Position numbers and translations under genes: made by a program. From contig DNDO01000079.1 in assembly GCA_003484265.1 (NCBI GenBank), forward strand, positions 345-21,711: a stretch of DNA of 21,367 nucleotides. Direction: 5' to 3'. The notes beneath the pieces were generated by a model that was not told the origin of the DNA, searched no databases, and was given only the letters and a program-made list of their open reading frames with translations. The stretch is from Anaerolineae bacterium. GTDB lineage: Bacteria > Chloroflexota > Anaerolineae > Anaerolineales > Villigracilaceae. Of this stretch, positions 8,074-13,378 are shown piece by piece (position 1 is the stretch's first letter; the number at the start of each line of letters is the position of its first letter).

Positions 8074-9027
8074 ATGCTGGATCGTCCTTCAAACAAATTA
8101 GCACAGGCTGTCATGGAGACTCTTGTCTACTCGGACGTTTTCGAATTTCCCTTGACCGCCCATGAAGTTCACAGGTTCATAATAGGGAGTTCTGCATCGT
8201 TCGAGGAAACGCTTCACATCCTTAAAACAGACACCCGTTTCTCACAAGTAGACGGTTATTTTACTTTAGCAGGGCGTGAAGGTATCGCGGATATTCGCAA
8301 ACAGCGCGAAGCGCGTTCAAAGAAACTGCTCCCTTACGCCTTGAAATATGGACGAATGCTCGGCTCATTACCTTTCGTCCGCATGGTCGCGTTGACGGGG
8401 TCGCTGGCAGTGATGAACGTTTCCAAAACTGCCGATTTCGATTATATGCTGGTGACAACCCCCGGAAGGGTATGGACCGCTCGTGCATTCGCCTTATTGT
8501 TGAATCGTTTTACGCGTTTATTCGGTCAAACACTTTGTCCGAATCTAATCATCTCCGAAACCGCTCTGGAGTGGCCCTTGCATGATCTCTACTCTGCGCG
8601 AGAGTTGGCTCAGATGATTCCCATCACAAGGATGGACGTCTATCAAAGATTGATGAAAGCGAATGAGTGGGCGCAGGAGTTTTTGCCGAATGCCTTCCCG
8701 TCAATACGAGATGTTGAGAAGCAGTCCCCCGCCCTGAAGCGGGGATTGCTTCGTCGCTCCTTTCACTCGTTCCTCGCAATGACAGAAAGTATTTTAAACG
8801 GCAAATTCGGTGACCGATTCGAGGTTTGGGAAATGACCCGCAAGATTGCGCGTCTTTCGAAACAGGAAGGTTTCGGCGAGGAGACGATTTTTACCGCCGA
8901 AGTCTGTCAGGGGAATTTCCATCACCACCGCAAATGGACGCAAAAGGCGTTTGAAGAGATGTTGGAGTCATTGCGTTCTGATTCCCCTCTCCCTATAGGA
9001 GAGGGGGCAGGGGTGAGGGTTAGATGA
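8074..9027 (+). CDS. Nucleotidyltransferase-fold protein with N-terminal winged-helix-like region
   Basis: A 317-residue protein counted from the ATG at 8074. A TTG start 12 bases upstream is possible, but ATG with GGA 7 bases before it is the better choice. The core motif is LTGSLAVMNVSKTADFDYML (108-127): Gly109-Ser110 followed by Asp121 and Asp123. This is the GS...DxD signature of polymerase-beta-like nucleotidyltransferases. The preceding 100 residues look like a winged helix (VYSDVFEFPLTAHEVHRFI; DGYFTLAG). Family substrates range from nucleic acids and antibiotics to proteins, and none can be assigned here. Two segments are repeat-derived: residues 218-238 (SPALKRGLLRRSFHSFLAMTE) and the final 15 (DSPLPIGEGAGVRVR). 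The stop overlaps the radical SAM start as ATGA, so the two are probably coexpressed. Confidence 0.75.
   Translation: MLDRPSNKLAQAVMETLVYSDVFEFPLTAHEVHRFIIGSSASFEETLHILKTDTRFSQVDGYFTLAGREGIADIRKQREARSKKLLPYALKYGRMLGSLPFVRMVALTGSLAVMNVSKTADFDYMLVTTPGRVWTARAFALLLNRFTRLFGQTLCPNLIISETALEWPLHDLYSARELAQMIPITRMDVYQRLMKANEWAQEFLPNAFPSIRDVEKQSPALKRGLLRRSFHSFLAMTESILNGKFGDRFEVWEMTRKIARLSKQEGFGEETIFTAEVCQGNFHHHRKWTQKAFEEMLESLRSDSPLPIGEGAGVRVR
8726..8785 (+). repeat. In-frame palindromic repeat (GATTGCTTCG...TCGCAATGAC family), partial copy
   Basis: The segment begins with a hairpin CCCCGC/GCGGGG (8727-8732 with 8739-8744). GATTGCTTCGTCGCTCC (8745-8761) and TCGCAATGAC (8774-8783) follow. The 3' arm of the element at 20043-20070 has the same order: GATTGCTTCGCTCC, then TCGCAATGAC. 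This is one arm of a repeat widespread in environmental bacteria. It lies in-frame inside the nucleotidyltransferase gene and encodes GLLRRSFHSFLAMTE. Confidence 0.75.
8984..9019 (+). repeat. CCCTCTCC...GGAGAGGG palindromic repeat at the gene junction
   Basis: A perfect 9-base stem, CCCCTCTCC (8984-8992) and GGAGAGGGG (8998-9006), encloses a 5-base loop, followed by GCAGGGGTGAGGG. This is the familiar 'ccctctcc-ggagaggg-caggggtgaggg' repeat found in many bacteria. It encodes the tail SPLPIGEGAGVRV of the nucleotidyltransferase-like protein. Its last bases (GAGGG, 9015-9019) lie 4 bases before the radical SAM ATG, where a Shine-Dalgarno sequence would be. Confidence 0.85.
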
Positions 9028-10442
9028 CCCAAATTCTTCTCGGTCAATCCTATTACCTGCGTTTCGATCCCAAACTTTGGGAAGCGATGCAACCCTATCC
9101 GCCATTGGGGACGATGTACGCCGCGAGTTGGCTCCGTCAACATGGATACGAAGTGTCTCTGTTCGATGCAATGTTGGCTGAGTCAGAAAACGAGTGGGCA
9201 AAAGCTCTTGATGAGCACAAGCCGCAATACGCGGTCATCTACGAAGATAACTTCAACTATCTTTCAAAGATGTGCCTATTGCGGATGCGTGAAGCCGCAT
9301 TCACAATGATCGAGATGGCAAAGTCGCGCGGATGTATTGTCATCTTGTGCGGCGCGGATGCGACCGATCATTATGCAGAATACCTCGAACATGGAACGGA
9401 TTACTGTCTATTGGGCGAAGGGGAAGAGACTCTGCTCGAGTTATTGAATCAACTATCAGCGGGGAGGGAAGCGGGACAAGTCATTGGACTTGCCTCATCC
9501 AAAACAATCCATCCATCGCGCCGACCAGACATCACCGATCTGGATAAACTTCCATTCCCCGCATGGGATCTGGTGGACGTTGAAAAATATAAAAAGATTT
9601 GGGTGGAACGGCACGGCTATTTTTCGATGAACATGGTGACAACGCGGGGATGCCCATATCATTGCAACTGGTGCGCCAAGCCGATCTGGGGACAACGCTA
9701 CAACTCGCGCTCGCCTGAAAATGTGGCGGCAGAAATGAAATGGCTAAAGGTAACGCATGCGCCCGATCACATCTGGTTTGCGGATGACATTCTGGGATTG
9801 AAGCCGAAATGGATAGAGTATTTCGCTGATTTACTTCTCGAAACAGATGCAGTGATTCCTTTCAAGTGTTTACAACGCGCGGACCTGGTCAACGAAAAGA
9901 CCGCGTCCGCGCTTGCAAAGGCAGGATGCAAAACGGTATGGATCGGTGCGGAGTCTGGTTCGCAAAAAATCCTCGACGCGATGGAGAAGGGCGATAAAGT
10001 GGAAGATATTTACCGCGCCGCAAAATTGCTGCGTGAAAATGGAATCGAAGTTGGATTCTTCTTGCAGTTCGGCTACCCCGGCGAAACATGGGAGGATGTG
10101 CAAAAGACATTAAAAATGGTGCGCGAGTGCATGCCAGATGATATTGGCATATCGGTTTCGTATCCATTGCCTGGCACGAAGTTTTATGAAAGGGTTAAAT
10201 TGGAACTTGGCGAAAAACAAAACTGGATCGATTCGGAAGACTTGGCAATGTTATATCGAGGTCCGTTCCCGACAGGGTTTTATCGCGTATTGCATGGAAG
10301 AGTCCATTATGAATTTCGAGCAAGGAAGGCGATACAAAAACCGTCGTTACGTGGAGTTATTAATATTCCGCGTAATCTTGCAGGTCTAATGAGAAGTGAA
10401 ATACAGTTGAGAAATTTGAGAAATATGCCGGTGGTCAAGTAA
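9024..10442 (+). CDS. B12-binding-type radical SAM enzyme
   Basis: A 472-residue protein with the two-domain layout of cobalamin-dependent radical SAM enzymes. Residues 1 to about 150 form a Rossmann-like B12-binding-type domain (PYPPLGTMYAASWLRQHGYE, LFDAML; YCLLGEGEETLLELL). The radical SAM domain follows, with the iron-sulfur motif Cys210-x3-Cys214-x2-Cys217 in TTRGCPYHCNWCAKPIWG. Further family features are HIWFADDILGLKPKW, TVWIGAESGSQKILDAMEKG and FLQFGYPGETWEDVQKTL. A clear DxHxxG cobalamin motif was not seen, so B12 may bind base-off in another way or not at all. Relatives methylate or rearrange unactivated carbons in lipids, tetrapyrroles, antibiotics and sugars. Its place between a nucleotidyltransferase-like protein and a methyltransferase in a glycan cluster suggests glycan or lipid modification (inference). 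The stop codon lies within a repeat. Confidence 0.88.
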   Translation: MTQILLGQSYYLRFDPKLWEAMQPYPPLGTMYAASWLRQHGYEVSLFDAMLAESENEWAKALDEHKPQYAVIYEDNFNYLSKMCLLRMREAAFTMIEMAKSRGCIVILCGADATDHYAEYLEHGTDYCLLGEGEETLLELLNQLSAGREAGQVIGLASSKTIHPSRRPDITDLDKLPFPAWDLVDVEKYKKIWVERHGYFSMNMVTTRGCPYHCNWCAKPIWGQRYNSRSPENVAAEMKWLKVTHAPDHIWFADDILGLKPKWIEYFADLLLETDAVIPFKCLQRADLVNEKTASALAKAGCKTVWIGAESGSQKILDAMEKGDKVEDIYRAAKLLRENGIEVGFFLQFGYPGETWEDVQKTLKMVRECMPDDIGISVSYPLPGTKFYERVKLELGEKQNWIDSEDLAMLYRGPFPTGFYRVLHGRVHYEFRARKAIQKPSLRGVINIPRNLAGLMRSEIQLRNLRNMPVVK

Positions 10443-10463
10443 GGCGAAGCCCGTATCGAGACC
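10433..10463 (+). repeat. GTATCGAG-type palindromic repeat across the radical SAM stop codon
   Basis: This 31-base element starts GGTCAAGTAAGGCGAAGCC and ends CGTATCGAGACC. GGTC/GACC form the outer pair and GGC-GAA-GCC the inner hairpin. It aligns block by block with the minus-strand element at 6200-6173. The TAA stop of the radical SAM gene (10440-10442) is inside it, so the last residues (VVK) are also repeat-encoded. It ends 9 bases before the AGGAG that precedes the methyltransferase. Confidence 0.72.
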
Positions 10464-10481
10464 GCTTGCTTCAGGAGCAAT

Positions 10482-11294
10482 ATGACGAATAGTTTGATTG
10501 GTTCTTCGTTTGAGACCGTCGCCGAAGCCTATAACCGCAATGCGGACAAGTATGACGAGTTCATCGAGAACAACCCCAACCTGATGAGGATGCGGCAGAA
10601 GGTCTACGCTCATGCGACTGCATTACTCCCGCAAGGCTCGCGGATTCTTGATCTCGCCTGCGGTACAGGTACAGATGCGTTTTGGTTTGCCCAGCATGGA
10701 TATTCCGTTCACGGCGTGGATATATCCGACGGCATGTTGAACCGCGCAAAAGAGAAATCAAAACGACTCGGGTTGGAAGCCCATGCCACCTTCGAGCATG
10801 TTTCTTACACGGAACTCGGCAAACTGGATAAAGATCAATTCGATCTCACGTTCTCAAACTTCGGTGGCTTGAATTGTGTCTCCGATTTAAAGGTGGTCGC
10901 CGATCAAGTCCGCCCGCTTCTCAAACCAAATGCTCGTGTAATCTGGGCGCTCATGCCGCCGTTCTGCCTGTGGGAGTCCGCCATGCTCCTGCGCGGGCGC
11001 ATTCGTCTCGCCACGCGCCGCTTTTCTGGCAGGTCAACTGTTTTCAAAGAAGGATTGAATTATCCTGTTTACTATTACACTCCCAGGCAAGTCGCGCAGG
11101 TATGGGGAAAAGACTTTCAACTCGAATCCGTCCGCGCGCTTTCGGTCATCACGCCTCCCGCCACGAACAAGGACTTCGCGCTCAAGCGTCCGCGTATGTT
11201 TGAGACCTTGAGCAAGCTCGACGATGCGCTCGAAACGAAATACCCATTCAAGTATTGGGGAGACTTCACGATTGTGACTCTGAAACAGAAATAA
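10482..11294 (+). CDS. Class I SAM-dependent methyltransferase
   Basis: A 270-residue methyltransferase with a Rossmann fold. Motif I is ILDLACGTGTDAFWFA (55-70), and the acidic ribose-binding residue is Asp80 in VHGVDISDGMLNRAK. The post-I helices and the FDLTFSNFGGLNCV segment (motif II region) are intact. It belongs to the large Methyltransf_11/25 group acting on small molecules, sugars or lipids; the acceptor is not deducible. An AGGAG at 10473-10477 lies 4 bases before the ATG and supports the start. The gene follows the radical SAM gene with a short repeat in between and precedes the flippase. A role in O- or C-methylation of the exported glycan is plausible but inferred. Confidence 0.88.
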   Translation: MTNSLIGSSFETVAEAYNRNADKYDEFIENNPNLMRMRQKVYAHATALLPQGSRILDLACGTGTDAFWFAQHGYSVHGVDISDGMLNRAKEKSKRLGLEAHATFEHVSYTELGKLDKDQFDLTFSNFGGLNCVSDLKVVADQVRPLLKPNARVIWALMPPFCLWESAMLLRGRIRLATRRFSGRSTVFKEGLNYPVYYYTPRQVAQVWGKDFQLESVRALSVITPPATNKDFALKRPRMFETLSKLDDALETKYPFKYWGDFTIVTLKQK

Positions 11295-11301
11295 TTTTTA
11301 C

Positions 11302-11359
11302 CACGAAGGGCACGAAGGTTTAAAGCCTTAAAAACTTTGTGTCCTTCGTGCCCTTTGTG
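11302..11359. repeat. CACGAAGGGCACGAAGG inverted repeat between methyltransferase and flippase
   Basis: Arms CACGAAGGGCACGAAGG (11302-11318) and CCTTCGTGCCCTTTGTG (11343-11359) are complementary at 16 of 17 positions. The 24-base loop contains a small TTTAA/TTAAA inverted repeat. This is a known type of dispersed palindrome, often translated spuriously as 'HEGHEGHEG'. It starts 7 bases after the methyltransferase stop and ends 5 bases before the flippase ATG. A strong RNA hairpin is expected at this junction. Confidence 0.85.
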
Positions 11360-11364
11360 TTTAG

Positions 11365-12558
11365 ATGAATTCACTGCGACGCAACTCCCTCCATCTCCTC
11401 CTCGCCCGCGTCACCGCACAAGGACTCGCGATTCTTTTCATCGCCATTATTGCACGCAGACTCGAGATCGCGTCTTTCGGTCAGTTCACGGTCATTGGCG
11501 CGCTCGTACTCATCGGCAACACATTCACCAACTTCGGCACCGATACCTATCTCATCCGCGAGATCGCACGGGAAGGCAAAGTCGCTTCGCTTATTCATCG
11601 CACGCTCGCACTACAACTTCTTCTCTCCGCGCTTTGGGTGCTAATAACACTTATCATCGCACCCGGTTCTCCAATTCTCCTCTATTCATTCTCACTTTTT
11701 CCTCTCGCGATCTTTTCTGTCATCACAGCAACCCTTCGCGCCTTCGAACGCATGGATCTCGTCTGGACTCTCAGCCTCCTCAATGGCTTTATACAAATTA
11801 TTGCGGGAGTTCTTTCATCGGATATCTGGACTCTCTGCCTTTTCCTCCTCATCGGACAGATCATCACTTCCGCGCTATCCTATTGGATCTGCTTCGCATC
11901 CATCCCAAACTTCAGCCTGTTACCCCTCGATGACCCTCGTCCACTCCTCAAGCTGACTCTCCCCTTCGCCGCGCTGACGTTTCTCCTCGTCCTCTCACAG
12001 CGGCTCGGTGTGTTGACCGTTTCTACGCTTTTGGGCGACTCACCAACAGGCATCTTCTCCTCTGTCGTCCGTATCGTGGACGGGCTCAAACTAGGTCATT
12101 ACGCCATCCTCGGCGCGTTACTCCCAGTCATCTCGCGCGGGACTCAAGAATCAAAGCAAAGTTTCCGAAAAGGATTTATCCTGCTCACAGGATTAAGTCT
12201 TTTGATGGCAATCGGACTTTCATTGTTTCCCCGCTTCGTCATCCTCGTTTTATATGGAGACAGGTTTTTTTCAGCGATCAATTTGCTCTCCCTCCTTGGC
12301 TGGAGTCTGATACCCTACACCATTTCTTCCTTCATCTCCTACGATCTCGTTGCGCGTGGACGTGAAGTAACGCTGGTTAAAGCTACTGCAATTTCGCTCG
12401 TAATCTTTCTCGTGCTATATCTCGGGTTGATCCCTATATTCGATCTTCAAGGAGCCATTTACGCGGCACTGGTTGGTGAGATAATGCAAGCAGTTTTATT
12501 TGTCATAATTCAAAAACGTATGTGCTGCGCAATGCTCCGAACATACAAAGACAATTGA
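11365..12558 (+). CDS. Wzx-like polysaccharide flippase (MOP superfamily)
   Basis: A 397-residue, very hydrophobic protein with about 10-12 predicted membrane helices. The N-terminus RRNSLHLLLARVTAQGLAIL, then FIAIIARRLEIASFGQFTVI, is the classic start of Wzx/RfbX-type flippases. It is followed by NFGTDTYLIREIAREG. Members flip undecaprenyl-linked oligosaccharides from the cytoplasmic to the outer face of the membrane, where Wzy or WaaL-type enzymes act. Such an enzyme is encoded on the opposite arm of this cluster. The length is at the short end of the family (400-480). No Shine-Dalgarno sequence precedes the ATG, because the bases before it belong to the 11302-11359 palindrome. The next gene starts 9 bases after the stop. 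Confidence 0.87.
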   Translation: MNSLRRNSLHLLLARVTAQGLAILFIAIIARRLEIASFGQFTVIGALVLIGNTFTNFGTDTYLIREIAREGKVASLIHRTLALQLLLSALWVLITLIIAPGSPILLYSFSLFPLAIFSVITATLRAFERMDLVWTLSLLNGFIQIIAGVLSSDIWTLCLFLLIGQIITSALSYWICFASIPNFSLLPLDDPRPLLKLTLPFAALTFLLVLSQRLGVLTVSTLLGDSPTGIFSSVVRIVDGLKLGHYAILGALLPVISRGTQESKQSFRKGFILLTGLSLLMAIGLSLFPRFVILVLYGDRFFSAINLLSLLGWSLIPYTISSFISYDLVARGREVTLVKATAISLVIFLVLYLGLIPIFDLQGAIYAALVGEIMQAVLFVIIQKRMCCAMLRTYKDN

Positions 12559-12566
12559 GCACCAAA

Positions 12567-13319
12567 ATGAATAACGACTCCGACCCCGTCCTCAAACCCT
12601 CCGAACTTCTCGCCTACCGCCGCGCAAACGGACAGTTGCCAGACTTTCCGCCGCCGCGTGCTGTGATCTTCGCTCCGCAAAAAAGCCTTGCGGAGTATGT
12701 TTTGAAACGTCACGCCACGAAGCGAATCAGAGGCTTCCTGGGCGAATTCCACCTCCTCAAACGCACGAATGGTCAGATCGCCCTCTCTACAGGCTTTGGC
12801 ATCGGCGCGCCGGTCGTGGCGGGTCTCACCGATGAATTCGCGGCATTAGGTGTTCGCCAATTTGTGTTGATCGGCATGGCAGGGGCATTGCAACCAGAAC
12901 TAACAACCGGAAGCCTTGTAATTTCATCCACCTGCCTTCGAGGGGAAGGGACTTCGAGGCATTATCTCCCTCCACATCCAACCGTTGACTCGGCTGAAGC
13001 ATTAGTCAATGGAATAAGCGAAATACTTGCAAAGAAAAACCATCCTCATGCCGTCGGCACAACGTGGACAACCGACGCGCCCTTCCGCGAACTGCGCAGG
13101 GACGTGATCTCGCATCAATCGAACGGCGTCCAAGCAGTGGATATGGAGGCCGCGGCGATGCTGTCGGTTGCGAGCTCGATGAACCTGTCAGCGGCGGCGA
13201 TGTTCTCGATTGCGGATCGATTGTCGGAGGGTGAGTGGCGGATGGCGCAGGATTTGCGTCCTGCACAAATAGGATTATCCATTTTGTTCGATGCAGTGTT
13301 CGAGTATTTGAGCATCTAG
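12567..13319 (+). CDS. Nucleoside phosphorylase family protein (uridine/purine phosphorylase-like)
   Basis: A 250-residue protein of the PNP/UDP phosphorylase family, which cleaves nucleosides with phosphate to base and ribose 1-phosphate. Visible motifs are STGFGIGAPVVAGLTDEFAA (74-93), FVLIGMAGALQPELTTGSLV (99-118), the RGEGTSRHY segment (125-133) and the ribose-binding VDMEAAAML (191-199). The spacing is closest to uridine phosphorylase-like members, but the base preference cannot be set by eye. The ATG at 12567, 9 bases after the flippase stop, is preferred. A GTG at 12522 would overlap the flippase and add 15 unlikely residues. It sits at the end of the glycan operon and before sucA, with no evident functional link to either. 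It may serve nucleoside salvage. Confidence 0.85.
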   Translation: MNNDSDPVLKPSELLAYRRANGQLPDFPPPRAVIFAPQKSLAEYVLKRHATKRIRGFLGEFHLLKRTNGQIALSTGFGIGAPVVAGLTDEFAALGVRQFVLIGMAGALQPELTTGSLVISSTCLRGEGTSRHYLPPHPTVDSAEALVNGISEILAKKNHPHAVGTTWTTDAPFRELRRDVISHQSNGVQAVDMEAAAMLSVASSMNLSAAAMFSIADRLSEGEWRMAQDLRPAQIGLSILFDAVFEYLSI

Positions 13320-13362
13320 CGCACTGCAAAAAGTCGGTGTGGTCAATATCCTCATCAATAAT

Positions 13363-13371
13363 TGATATAAT
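13363..13371 (+). promoter_or_regulatory. Extended -10 promoter for a leaderless sucA mRNA
   Basis: The bases TGATATAAT match the extended -10 consensus TGnTATAAT exactly. No good -35 is seen at the right distance, which extended -10 promoters tolerate. The hexamer ends 7 bases before the sucA ATG at 13379, so transcription would begin at or next to the A of the start codon. The intervening CTCTTTT contains no Shine-Dalgarno sequence. A leaderless transcript is the natural reading. Confidence 0.6.
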
Positions 13372-13378
13372 CTCTTTT

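Noticed and set aside
11337..11933. 198-codon plus-strand frame overlapping the flippase start
   Set aside because: It is a His/Arg/Ser/Thr/Pro-rich out-of-frame translation of the flippase and starts within a palindromic repeat.
12522..12566. GTG start extending the nucleoside phosphorylase by 15 residues
   Set aside because: It lies inside the flippase gene. The ATG at 12567 gives a normal family N-terminus and a usual 9-base gap.
13235..13378. Upstream in-frame extension of sucA (48 extra codons)
   Set aside because: It overlaps the end of the phosphorylase gene, encodes no family-like sequence, and the ATG at 13379 matches the SucA N-terminus and lies right after an extended -10.
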